Assembly (NCBI RefSeq): GCF_001640025.1
Contig: NC_031674.1
Location: 2,232,001 to 2,296,000, forward strand
Direction: 5' to 3'
Source: Sugiyamaella lignohabitans
Lineage: Eukaryota; Ascomycota; Dipodascomycetes; Dipodascales; Trichomonascaceae
Length of the DNA stretch: 64,000 nucleotides
The notes under the pieces are model-generated. The model was not told the origin of the DNA, ran no database searches, and saw only the letters and a program-made list of their open reading frames with translations. Below, in pieces: positions 20,335 to 30,876 of this stretch. The translations under genes were made by a program, and so were the position numbers. The stretch's first letter is position 1. The number at the start of each line of letters is the position of its first letter.

Positions 20335-20921
20335 CTAGCTTGCGGACTGCCCTGGTTTTGAGCCAGCCTGAGCTGCCTGTGCAGTTTTTTGTTCCAGTTC
20401 GTAATTCAGTCGTTCCATAGCACGATACACCTTGCTTTGCAGGTAGAAACTGCCTGCCTTCTCTTTCGAGTTGACGTCAAACAGGTAGTCGTATTTCTTT
20501 TTCACAAGCTCCTGGCTGATACTGGACTCCTCGATATCGAGGATTTTGCACGCCTCGTCGAGACTGACGCCGCCGGACTTCTGACGAGCAGCGGCCGTGG
20601 CACTGGCCCGGATCGAAGCACTCGACGCCTGGCGATAGGCCTCCATGAACGCTTTACCGAACACTTGTGACCCGGTAATCACCACTTGCATTAGCAGTCT
20701 GTGAGCCTGGATTCTCGTTAGTATTGCCCGGGAATCGGACTGGGGGAGTGGGTTTGCCTCCGGCGGCTGGGCTCCGCCCAGACCCGTAGCTCCTGCTTCG
20801 CAGGAGTGGCTCCGGCGGTCGACCAAGCGAGAATGGTGCGAGCTGAGAGGAGTTAAGAGTCTCGAGTACAGCTGGGGATATAAGAGACAGATTATGCTTC
20901 GCAGAGTAGAGAACTTACCAT
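20335..20921 (-). CDS. PAM16: Pam16/Tim16, J-like subunit of the mitochondrial import motor, 2 exons
   Basis: Exon 1 codes only the ATG (20921-20919). Exon 2 is 20706-20335, for 124 residues in all. The intron has a GTAAGT donor, TACTAAC branch and CCAG acceptor, and holds a GC-rich element. Splicing gives M-AHRLLMQVVITGSQVFGKAFMEAYRQA, the conserved Pam16 N-terminus that anchors it to the inner membrane. The J-like domain (about 55-110, LDEACKILDIEE) lacks the HPD motif, as is normal for Pam16, which pairs with Pam18 and restrains its stimulation of mtHsp70. Read without splicing, the frame runs into the repeat and would give a false N-terminus. Confidence 0.95.
20756..20806 (+). repeat. GC-rich palindromic element, single arm (A type), inside the PAM16 intron
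   Basis: GCCTCCGGCGG start. The core stem has lost one base pair on both sides (GGGC-TCC-GCCC), and the second hairpin is a perfect CTCCTGC-TTC-GCAGGAG. It lies inside intron 20918-20707. A spacer-like remnant follows to about 20,824. Confidence 0.85.
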
Positions 20922-22885
20922 TTTTTTGTTCTGAAACTGGGGTGAAAAATCTCGTGAAATAACAGATCAGTCAGATTTGTCTGGCGATAGTTACCGAAAT
21001 GTAAAATATTTGGCAACGGCCGAGTGGCGGTTTATGGGATGCATTCTGTCTAGAAGGTACCAGCGGCGATGTATAATTAATTAACTAGTGGGCGGGGGTA
21101 GCCGGCAGGGTGTTCCCTTGATAAGCGGTTACCGCCGTTTCTCTAGTATGCGTTGGTGCATGTACATCTTTCCTGTTCATTTTTTTTTCTTATGTTGTTT
21201 TGTTTACAGAGACGATTGAAGAGAGACTGTCCATCGATCAGCTAGAGCCTTGCCAGTACTTCAAAACAGTGAGCTATCAAGATACCCCATACACGCCCCC
21301 GTTTCTGGAACTGAACCAGAATAATATCCCAATCAAGAGTCTTTTGTAGCACCAGAAGCCGGCTTGTCCATGGCCATCACTGCTGCCACCAAAATTTTAC
21401 CTAGCATCGGTTGCTGAAGACAGTAAATCAAACATAGTGGTTACCCTACTCTAGTGCCGCCCACCTCTCTTTGTATAAGCGAGCTTGGCAAGCAGCTTGC
21501 TTTACAGCTGGTTAAAACTCCCAACTACAGCTAAAGTACCCGGCTTAGAACTATACCCAGCTTAGAACTCTCTATACCCACCCGGCTTTAAACTCCCAAC
21601 TGTAGGTTTCACGTTTTTCACCAGGTCGGCCTTTTCTCCAGCCTTTCTCCCAGCCAGCCAGCATTCAGGGCTCAAACCGCCTGATTTTCGCCGCTACTCA
21701 CCAGAAACGCAATAATAGCTCCATGTTCTTTTAGAATCTTTTCACTCCCATTTTAACAACAAGAGAAATAAACGACTTGCTGGAGCCTGGTGAGATACCA
21801 AGAATACAACCACAAGTTCTCAAATCTTTTTACTTTGTCTTTTTTTTTAAAAATCTTTTTATATTATTTTGTTTGATTTTGTTTTATTCTATCTTTGATA
21901 TCAGACTGTGGACTGCTAAAAATTTCGACTACCGATTATCAGTTGTTGCTGATGTAATTCTATTCTATGATACCCTTGAGCCAGTCGGCAAGCCAGGCAG
22001 CCAGCCTGCTTGGGGTTGGGCTTGGGATTGGGCCTGCTTGAATGGGCTGCCTTTTCCAGTTGTGGTTTCATGGTAAGCTGCTGTAGGTTGCAGTTGCGGC
22101 TGATTCAAGCCTAAACTAGACTCTGGTATTTACGACCTAGCCCAGTTTGACCGCCCTTGTCCCAATTGATTCCACTTCAACCCAGCCCGCATCAGAATTT
22201 TCGGCAAGAATGTTGTCGCAGCCCTGCCCATACTTGTTGGCTGGCATTACATACATTCCGCTGTAGCGGGTTGTAGCTCTTCTCCCGAGCCGTTTGCCAA
22301 AAGTTGTCTGCTTGTACAGCTTGTCCAGCTTGAACCAGCTAAACTCAGCTCACTACCCACTTATCCACCGTACATTGCCAAAATTTATACCCTTAGTAAC
22401 AGAATCTGCATACCTGCAATCATACACGCATCACCACCAAAAATCAGTGAAGAAAAATAAAAATTCCCTGGACCTAAAAGGTCAATCTTACTTTACATTT
22501 AACTCGTCCAACAATAAAAAAAGCCAGAAATTTTTCTCGATTTACTCAGGATTTTTCTATTGCAAGTTTTAAGTAATTTTATTTTCCTGGAATCCTCGAA
22601 TTTCATTTTTCTCAACTACACACAACTAGTATTTAATTCTTTAATTTGGGAAGCTGAAAGACAGTGCTGCTGTTTGTCGATAATAAAAATTTTTACGTGA
22701 CATTTTTTTGTTGACTACAACGAGGTTTTTTCAGTTAGTTTATATGGTTCTTTTTTTCTTTACGGTGATTTGGTTGGTGTCAAATTAATTTTTTTTACCC
22801 ATATCTCACCAAGAGCTTTTTTTAAAGCTTTCTTGCTATCAAAACGCTCTTATGGTGCTGCTTACGTAGAAAAGAAGGGTGAGAT
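20922..22885. other. Divergent intergenic region PAM16/SET3
   Basis: Nearly 2 kb without a supported gene, between divergent starts. Contains several T-rich runs (near 21,180, 21,840, 22,700-22,800), CCAGCCAGCC repeats near 21,650, and no GC-rich element. It probably carries a long SET3 promoter or leader. Confidence 0.5.
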
Positions 22886-25800
22886 ATGAATGAGCCACAA
22901 CAGCCACAGTTGCCACAGGCATCAGGACTGTCGCTAGATGGTGTTGCTGCGTTGGCCGCTGCCGCTGCTGCCATGGATAGGCTGGCTACTGATAGTAACG
23001 TTGGAAATGTGAGCCCTAGTGCCACTGATAACAGTTCAGTATCTTCGTCAAATGGTCTACTTACGCCTTCTGGTGGTCCAGAGTCTGTGGCAAAAGTTAG
23101 TAATATGGAGACTAATCCATCTCTATCGACGTCAACAACAACACCATTGTCATCTAATCAATCAGATATTCCCCTATCATCTGCTACTAGTATAACTTCG
23201 TTACAAGACCATGATAGGCTGTCATCACCACAGCTATTAGCTAAGCCGGCAACCTTTTCTCGGGATGTCACTACTATTAAGCAAGACGGATTTTCTTCAG
23301 AATCCTCTATACAACAACCTGCTCTATATAAAACACATCAGTCGGATGGTACGGTGCCTGACCGTGTACCTGAACAGGCGTCCACTACACAAGAACCGCT
23401 ACCGACAGCAATCGTTCCAGCATCACTACCAACACCTGTTTCAGCACCTCTATCAGAGCCAGCATCAAAATCGACAGCTGGACCAGCTCTGGCTCCGACA
23501 CTTGAATCTTTACCAGCAAGTTCAATCACAGCTGCAACTGTAGTCACGCCAATACCAGACACCGTCATTTCATCAGTGCCGAGTAAAGTGGAAAAGGAGC
23601 TGGAACCAAAGCTAAAACAAGAGCCAAAGCTTGTGGCAGAGCCTCCAGTTGAATACCCTATCGATGCAGGTATTATTCGTTGTATCTGTGGATTCGATGA
23701 TGACGATGGATTCACTATTCAATGTGAGAAATGTAATGCTTGGCAACATGCGCAATGTGTCGATATTGCTGATGAGGCCCAAGTGCCCGATATTTATTAC
23801 TGCGACCAGTGTAGCGATCGCACAGTTGACGTTCAACTGGCTATTGAAAGACAAACAAAACGGATTCAAGAGTCGGTTGCCAGCGCTAAAAAGAAGAAGC
23901 AGAGATCAAGGAGTAGGAAAGAGAATCGAACCGATGGGTCTCCTGATACTAAGACTAAGACTGGGGGTGCAAATAGCCCTAAAGTTGGTGACGATGCTTC
24001 AAATGCTCCTTCTTCAAATGTAAATTCAGCTCCATCGGAAAATACACCTGCAGAGGGGACAGCAAATACCCCCGGCCCTGCTACAGTTACATTTGCTCCC
24101 AACCTTGTGACGACCCCTAATAATGACCATGATGATAGTAATGAACAAACTGCCTCCAGTACTGATAATACTAAGCGTGGTAGACGCAAGAGGCAGTCCT
24201 CTCAAGAGAGTCTAAACAAGATGAATGAAGAAGCAGCAAGTATTTCAGTTAATAACAGCACCAGTGGTCACAACACCCCTATTCCTCGCTCACCGGTTGT
24301 GGAGTCTGACACGGAACAGGATGATAACAAGTTCTATTTAGAGCAGAATTTCAAGTGCCAATTTGTTGCAGTGACTGAAAATCGCATTGTCTCGGAAAGT
24401 GTGCGAAAGTACATTGAGTCGATTCCTTCGCTTTCTCATCTAGACGAAGATTCATGTTCTTTTCTTACCGGCCAAGAGTTTGCTCATATAAAACCTGCGA
24501 AAGTGAGCGTGCGACCCACTTCTGACCAGTCCAAGCAAAAGTTCATGGGATTTTCTAAGTTTGGTCTATTTTTGGAGTCTGGCATTCAAAGACATCGGTT
24601 TGTTATCGAACATTTTGGTGAGATCATGTTTCAACGAGATTACAAATCCAACCCTGTGAACCAGTACCGACTCTTTGGCTGTCCTAAACCAGGTGTGCTT
24701 TTTGTGCCAAGTTTGGATATTGCTATAGATAGTAGGAGAATAGGTTCTGAAGCAGGATTCATTCGGAATAGTTGTAAACCGAATATCAAGTTTAGCACCA
24801 TTGTTGTTGAGGGAAACACTAGTCATGTGCACTTTGCCGCGTTTGCCCTTGAACCTATCAAGGCAGGGACTGAGTTAACTGTAGGCTGGGATTGGGACCC
24901 CAAACACCCTGTTCACAAAATTTCTGGTGATGACAGTGACTCGTTGTCTATTGAAGAACGGCAGTTTCTCGTGAGATCCAGTAAAATGATTCAACAGCGG
25001 GGTATCGAGTGTGCGTGTAAGAGTGGTGCTGACTGCGTATTAACCAAAATGAAAAAGGCTGGTCTAGGTGGTCCTCGTAGTACTAGACTTGGTAAGAAGT
25101 CTCTGGAGCAAAAACAGTTACAACTTCAGAAGCAGCAACTCCAACAGAAGCAACTTTACGGCTTGAGTGACAGTAGTATCGATGCTTTAGGCTCTAGTTC
25201 TCCCTTGAGGTCTCCCAGTACTCCTGCTACTCCACTGTATTCTGCAAGAGAAGAAAGAAAGATTCAAGGGGCCATGTCTCTTATCGAGAAAATGGAGCAA
25301 CGGGAGTCTGCAAAGCGCAAGCGAACTTCTGCATCTGGGGATGATGGTACTGGTGCTAGCAACAAGATAGAGTCAGCTCCTGTTTCAGGAGATGAAGGAG
25401 GGACGGTTAATGATGATGAAGCAAATTCCAGTATCTTATCTAACAGTACCGCTGAAATGAATAACAGGTCGTCGTCTCCAATATCTCCAATCGAGAGAAG
25501 TGTTCCGCCTGGTACTTCGCAAATCTCTGAGCCTGCTAGCAAAAAGCATAAGCTGGATGAACCTGTTCAGCCTCTGGTAGTCACGCCGAGACAAAAGAAG
25601 TTGGCTAGGTACCTTCTTGCGAAACAGGAGTATATTTCTCAGCAAAGGACAAGGCCAAGACAATATTCGCCAGTGTCTCCTTCTTCCTTATCGCGATTCA
25701 GTGGTAGCCCCCCATCACCCTCGAGAGGCAAATTTGTCGGTTCTTTGCCTCATCTTGCAATCACTAATAATATTGGTGCTCCTGGTGTTCTGTCTGTAGA

Positions 25801-26131
25801 GCAGACACCCAGCCCTCTAACTCCAAGGACCTTTGTCAATGGTTTCCATCCGGCACCCCCAGTTTCTACTGGAACTCAACCAATGAACGGCCCAATACCG
25901 GCCGCATCATCTAACGGTAATGGAGCGGTTTCGACAAGTACTGGTCTTGGTATAGGTGTAGATGCTCCACCCCAAAAGCCAACCGTCAAGAAGAAGCTTT
26001 CTTTTGCAGATTACAGAAAGAAACAAAAGCCTCCCTCGACTGGCACAAACTTATCGTCTACCATCAGCTCTGCTACAACGCCATCCGTCACCTCTTCTGC
26101 CTCTTCTGGCCCTATAACGGACCAGAAATAA
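22886..26131 (+). CDS. SET3: Set3-type chromatin protein with PHD finger and SET domain
   Basis: The protein has 1081 residues. Low-complexity Ala/Ser/Pro-rich sequence fills the first 260. The PHD finger at about 266-310 shows the C4HC3 spacing (RCICGFDDDDGFTIQCEKC, WQHAQC, YYCDQC). The SET domain lies at about 550-670 (SKFGLFLE, NSCKPNIKF, LEPIKAGTELTVGWDWD) and is followed by a C-rich post-SET-like ECACKSGADC. In yeast Set3 is the scaffold of the Set3C histone deacetylase complex, recruited by its PHD finger to H3K4me2; the SET domain is thought to be catalytically inactive there. Here too the NSCKPN replaces the usual NHSC-type motif. A disordered, basic C-terminal tail completes the protein. 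Confidence 0.93.
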   Translation: MNEPQQPQLPQASGLSLDGVAALAAAAAAMDRLATDSNVGNVSPSATDNSSVSSSNGLLTPSGGPESVAKVSNMETNPSLSTSTTTPLSSNQSDIPLSSATSITSLQDHDRLSSPQLLAKPATFSRDVTTIKQDGFSSESSIQQPALYKTHQSDGTVPDRVPEQASTTQEPLPTAIVPASLPTPVSAPLSEPASKSTAGPALAPTLESLPASSITAATVVTPIPDTVISSVPSKVEKELEPKLKQEPKLVAEPPVEYPIDAGIIRCICGFDDDDGFTIQCEKCNAWQHAQCVDIADEAQVPDIYYCDQCSDRTVDVQLAIERQTKRIQESVASAKKKKQRSRSRKENRTDGSPDTKTKTGGANSPKVGDDASNAPSSNVNSAPSENTPAEGTANTPGPATVTFAPNLVTTPNNDHDDSNEQTASSTDNTKRGRRKRQSSQESLNKMNEEAASISVNNSTSGHNTPIPRSPVVESDTEQDDNKFYLEQNFKCQFVAVTENRIVSESVRKYIESIPSLSHLDEDSCSFLTGQEFAHIKPAKVSVRPTSDQSKQKFMGFSKFGLFLESGIQRHRFVIEHFGEIMFQRDYKSNPVNQYRLFGCPKPGVLFVPSLDIAIDSRRIGSEAGFIRNSCKPNIKFSTIVVEGNTSHVHFAAFALEPIKAGTELTVGWDWDPKHPVHKISGDDSDSLSIEERQFLVRSSKMIQQRGIECACKSGADCVLTKMKKAGLGGPRSTRLGKKSLEQKQLQLQKQQLQQKQLYGLSDSSIDALGSSSPLRSPSTPATPLYSAREERKIQGAMSLIEKMEQRESAKRKRTSASGDDGTGASNKIESAPVSGDEGGTVNDDEANSSILSNSTAEMNNRSSSPISPIERSVPPGTSQISEPASKKHKLDEPVQPLVVTPRQKKLARYLLAKQEYISQQRTRPRQYSPVSPSSLSRFSGSPPSPSRGKFVGSLPHLAITNNIGAPGVLSVEQTPSPLTPRTFVNGFHPAPPVSTGTQPMNGPIPAASSNGNGAVSTSTGLGIGVDAPPQKPTVKKKLSFADYRKKQKPPSTGTNLSSTISSATTPSVTSSASSGPITDQK

Positions 26132-26416
26132 TGACCATTTATTTATTATTTTATTTGTTTTCAGTTGGGTGTATATATTTATGACTTGTTTTCTATATGT
26201 ATATTATCAATTAATTAATGAAGGTATGCTTTTGCATTGTATGTCTCTCAACTGTCGATTGGCGCACAGGTCAAAATGCTTTCAGAACTCCATAGTACTA
26301 GACAGAATCTAACATTTCTTATAAACACTGGGTGATCTTCAAAACGTCAAAATCTCGATGTAACAATGTTCAGCGAGTCAAACGTTGTGTCAAAGATGAA
26401 AAAAACCCTTTCTCAC

Positions 26417-26430
26417 GGGGCGGCAGCCCC
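26417..26430. repeat. Possible eroded core of a GC-rich palindromic element
   Basis: Only the core hairpin GGGGC-GGCA-GCCCC remains. Neither outer arm sequence is recognisable, so membership in the family is a guess. Confidence 0.3.
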
Positions 26431-27430
26431 TGTATATATACTTTGAAATTGTAAATTATGGGGCATTTAGAATATGGCGCCGGGAACATGTGGTAAGGGA
26501 AGGATCGGTATATAGCTGGAACCTGCTTCAACACGTATAACGAGCATAAAGCACGTGACCACTAATTTTTTCTTGTCAAGATTAAATACGGTATATTAAT
26601 TATTATAATCTCCAACCAGAAACTTAAAAGACTTTAAATACCATTATAAACACCCAGTTTGCATTTTATTTGTCGTTGTATTTTGGGGTTGTGCTTGAAC
26701 AAATAAACTTTGATTGGCGAAAGTGCCGATCGTGATAATGCAAGATGTAATGAACCCCTGCAGCGATAAGCGGGAAAACTTTGACAAGAGCTAACAGTAG
26801 ACCATCCTTGACCCGGGGTGACCGGATCCACCCAAGTCTGTTCTTTGGTCGTATTTCAATCATTGATATCTATGTCCAACTTGTCAGTAAATCGCTAGCA
26901 ACACAAATTTCAGTATCACTACAAAATTCTATAGGTAACGGATTTCTTGTCCCTGTTGGGGGCTAATAACAAAAATAAATGTTAATAGATCCTGTGTTTT
27001 AGTTAACGGATGTCTGTTATAGATGTCATAAGATGGACTCGTCATATATCATCATATGTGCATCATTTAAATCTGACCGACATTCGCTTTGAAGCTAAGT
27101 TCCAATATAACATAATGCCATAGAAATCCTAGGGGGTAGTTAATACGGACCAGGTGGAATGGATTCCAATGGTAGTCTCATGTTATAAAGTATTTGAAGA
27201 GCTTACTAGCTAACATACTTGATAGGGTCCCACATGTCCGGTAGCATTAGTACCTGCATGGCTTGTTTAAGTGCCGATATGCCCAATAAGGAGAAAAGAT
27301 TGATTAGGTTTATTTATTGTCTTCAAGTGTGGTGCCAGTGTATCTAAGGTAACCAACCAAGATGGAAACGTAGAGTCAGTTGAGACTGAAGTTCCCAGGA
27401 GTTTTCGAGGGCTGTAGACGTAAGGACTGG

Positions 27431-27480
27431 AACGCAGCGAGGAGCAGCGGGGTCTGGGGCGGAGTTCAGCTGCCAGAGGC
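27431..27480 (-). repeat. GC-rich palindromic element, single decayed arm
   Basis: Reverse arm with GCAGCGAGGAGCAG, GGGGTCTGGGGCGGAG, and an eroded end CAGCTGCCAGAGGC. The core stem is broken: the GCCCC side has become GTTCA. Confidence 0.75.
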
Positions 27481-28030
27481 TGTTCGAATGTCTTATCATG
27501 TTAGGGTCGCAAAAAAAAAAAATGACAGGAAAACTGGAATTCAAGAACAAGGAAAACAACAACATGGATATCCTCTTTCTACCAGAATACTTCACGAGTG
27601 GCCACCCTTCAAGTACGATCAAGTAGGAGTGTATCTTTACGCAAGCAAGATGTAAATCATTACCATGAGATTGGTATCACATTTGCTTAAACCGAACACA
27701 CTATATTCACTTGTTCATTTTCATTTGTATGGTTACTAGAGAATTACCAGGACAAAGTTGAAATAAAATTAAGATTTTAGTTTCTAGACCCGCTCTGGTT
27801 GTGCGTACTTTGGTGGTCCTCCAGTCCGCTGATTCAGGGGTAGTAAATGCCGTGCGTTTTACAGATATGTATGTACCGTTTACAGGTTTATAGCCTCAGC
27901 CATGGCCCGTATGCAGACGCGTTTCATATTTGTATGATAAACAGAAAGATAAACACATTGGCTGAGGGCACTACAGTCGTGTTTTATTGATCTATAGGGC
28001 AGTCTTTTTTCTTTTTGCCACAGTAAGTGA

Positions 28031-30635
28031 ATGGTACTTCGAGCGATAACTGGCGAAATCAACCAATTCGAAATGGAAAAAAGTGATATCGATCCAATTG
28101 TCAAGGGTGTGATTTCTGAGAGCTCCCTCAAGCAAACGGAAGTTGTACCCCAACTCGCAGAAAGCGGGAGGTTTGAAAAGGTAAATACGAAACTTCTGGG
28201 ATTCAGAAAGTGTGGATTCAGGGGTGCATGAGGAAAGCTAGCAGCATGCTATAGCGAGGTACCATGCTATAGGCGGAACAGGAGGAATCAGGAGGTCAGT
28301 GACAGGCAGAGAAGTTTTGATACGAAACGCTTGCCCCACACAATCTTATTAAAAGAGCCTAAATCTTGTGCCAGAATCTCGACAGGAGACCATATTCTCA
28401 ACAATTAATCGAGATGGCAGAATCTGGTGGTCAATCAGTGAGAAGAAGGCAGAGCTTGCTCTTGAAAAGCCCTAGCTTCTTCCAGCTGTTAATGGCCCGT
28501 ATTTTGAGAAAAAGGCTGATGGTAAGATTTGGGTGCGGTAGCAGCGATTTTAGTGCGTCTGACTTGTTTACTGATGCTTAAATGTGACTCTGATCGAGAT
28601 GGTGTGTGCCTTGGCTCTCGATCGATGACTACTTGTGGTAGAAGTTCCGATTTCAATGGTCAAGGCCGGCCCCGTCCTATACCCGTTATATACGATCTAA
28701 CTATTTTAGACCCCATCTGAACTCAGTTCAATTCCTGATGCTAGTGAATATGAAAGCGGCATAGAGAACTCACAATTATCTGGCAGTGTTGAATCAAAAA
28801 CCTCTATAGTGAAGCCAGTTCTTCCAGAGCTAGGGTCAGTTTTTGCAGATGACCGTCTTGATCAAGAGACAATTGTGGGTTTCCGAGAAAAGTCTGATGG
28901 AATTGAGCATGGCGAATCTATCAAATCTGAAAAGTCAACTAAGTCAATTGATGATGTCGACCTTAATGGTGACGAAACTATGACAGAGAGCGAGCCATCT
29001 AAGTTGTCCGATGTGAAGGAGGAAACAGAAGCTCTTCTAGATACCAATGCGGAAGAGCAGGAGAATCTGTCTGAGAGTCTAGAGAGAGGTGACAAAGTTC
29101 CAACTTTAGAAAATGAATCAGCAGAGACAGTTGAAAATACAGCGACAAAAGTGGAGTCTATTGCTAGGTCAGAAGAAAAGACTACCACTGACTCGACTAA
29201 AAGGAAAGAGGATCCGGAAGTGGTGCCTGAGGATTTAATTGAGCATGTTTCTGATCTATCTATAGAGTCTAAGAAAGACGACAAGCTGGAAAAATTGAAG
29301 GAATCATCTGGTGATAGCGATCTGAAAACGCCTATAGCATCTGATCTGACTAAAGATCACGAAGATAAGGCGCTTAGCGAAGCATCCAAGTCAGTAAATG
29401 CATCATCAGAAAATGCGAAGGCCGAATTGGCAACAGAACCTCTGATTCTATCAAGCACGCAAGAAAGCGACAAAGAAACTAAACTCTCGTCGAGTGAAGA
29501 TAAAGATGTCCAAGATAGGACAGAAACCGTCATCTCGAGGACTATCACTACTCAAGAAAAGGAAAATGAACCTGATAATGTGGAGTCGGCCATTAAACAG
29601 GAAGATCACAGTGCATTGACTGAGTCTGACAAACAAGACATAGAGGCAAACTCTGTGTCTGCAACAGACTCACTTGATATTGATTCATTGAAAGAGCCAG
29701 TAGGTGAGGCCCTCAAGGAACCTACTTCTGTAGACGGTGTTGCCAAGGTGAAATTGTCTTCAGAAGATAGTAGCCTTAGAGAATCAGAAGACAAGGCATA
29801 TGAGAAATCTACAGCTACTACATTAGACCAGAGGGTAGAGGACGACAAGGCCGAGGTTATGGTTGATACATCCAAGGATATTGAGACCACCAGTTTAGTC
29901 CAAAAAGAGGAGGAAGATACAAAATCTACAGCAGATGCTGATGTTGAGAGTGACAAGTCGAAGTCCCAAGATACAGAAGATAAGAGCCCTAAGCAAGTTG
30001 AAGCAACTGCTTCTATAGCTGAAAGGGAGCCAGCAGCAGTTGTCTCTTCCCCTGACGATGGAGTTGAGGCTGTGGCCAAGGAACTGACTTCCGATGATCC
30101 CAGTGAGCCCTTAAATCCAGTAGACTCGGAAAGCTCTATATCAAAGGTGACGGAGTCAAAGGTTATCTCCACAGAGACATCTGCGAAACCTACTATACCC
30201 TCGACTGAAGTAGCTAAGAAAGTTTCTGTCACCAAAGGACCTGTGACAACCATTGCCCCAGCTGCCAGCAACGAAGCTACTGCCAAGGCTCCTAGTGCTA
30301 CTACTACCAGCACAACTTCCACCAACACATCTTCAAAACCTGTTTTTGACCCAGATACCGTCTATCTCTATACCTCTTTGACGGCTGGCGGATATCACAT
30401 CATGCCCGATACCATGCGACTAGGGACCATCCTTAAAGCAAATGATATTGAATATCAAATGATTGATATTGCAACCAACGAGCGAGCAAAACGGATTTGG
30501 AAGTACCGTGGTATTGCCAAGGGTAAGAAACTGCCAGCCGTTGTTCGAGATGATGAAGTCATGGGAGATATCAAGGAGATTGAGGACGCCAACGAATTTG
30601 GTGAGGTAAGAGATTTGGTTTTTGATGAGTACTGA
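28031..30635 (+). CDS. Acidic protein with C-terminal SH3BGR/thioredoxin-like domain; 3-exon model
   Basis: The last exon (28710-30635) is secure. About 500 Ser/Glu/Asp/Lys-rich residues, probably disordered, lead to a C-terminal domain (VYLYTSLTAGG to LVFDEY) resembling the SH3BGR family, a thioredoxin fold without the redox Cys pair. The exon is preceded by CTAACTATTTTAG and opens in frame without an ATG, so upstream coding exons are expected. My model adds 28031-28180 (donor GTAAAT) and 28375-28521 (donor GTAAGA). All phases are 0 and the total is 740 residues. These two exons are tentative, and another frame through 28,366-28,530 also looks coding. The first ATG inside the last exon is at 28980. 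Function unknown. Confidence 0.6.
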
Positions 30636-30876
30636 TAATTGGCAAGTTTATGAACGAATATATAAAATTATGTTAAAGATTGAATATTTATTAAGGTATA
30701 TAGCGTTGTGCGAATAAGAGTACTCCAGTATTGCTTATCTGTTCAGGGGTAGCATCTGGTATGCAGGTTCACCGATATGCAACCAGTGCATGATACGGCT
30801 TTAAAAGATAAGCATTGATATGAAAATTCATTCATAGATTTATTTACTTTGACTAACAGATCAATTAATAAAGACT

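Larger units (their letters stand above)
26132..28030. other. Intergenic region SET3 to SH3BGR-type gene
   Basis: No conserved gene. It holds the SET3 3' end, a GGGGC-GGCA-GCCCC hairpin at 26417-26430 that may be an eroded GC element, one clear GC-rich arm at 27431-27480, and AT-rich sequence. Confidence 0.5.

Noticed and set aside
29606..30328. 240-codon antisense frame opposite the SH3BGR-type gene
   Set aside because: It is the complement of a Ser/Glu/Lys-rich low-complexity region and shows no domain.
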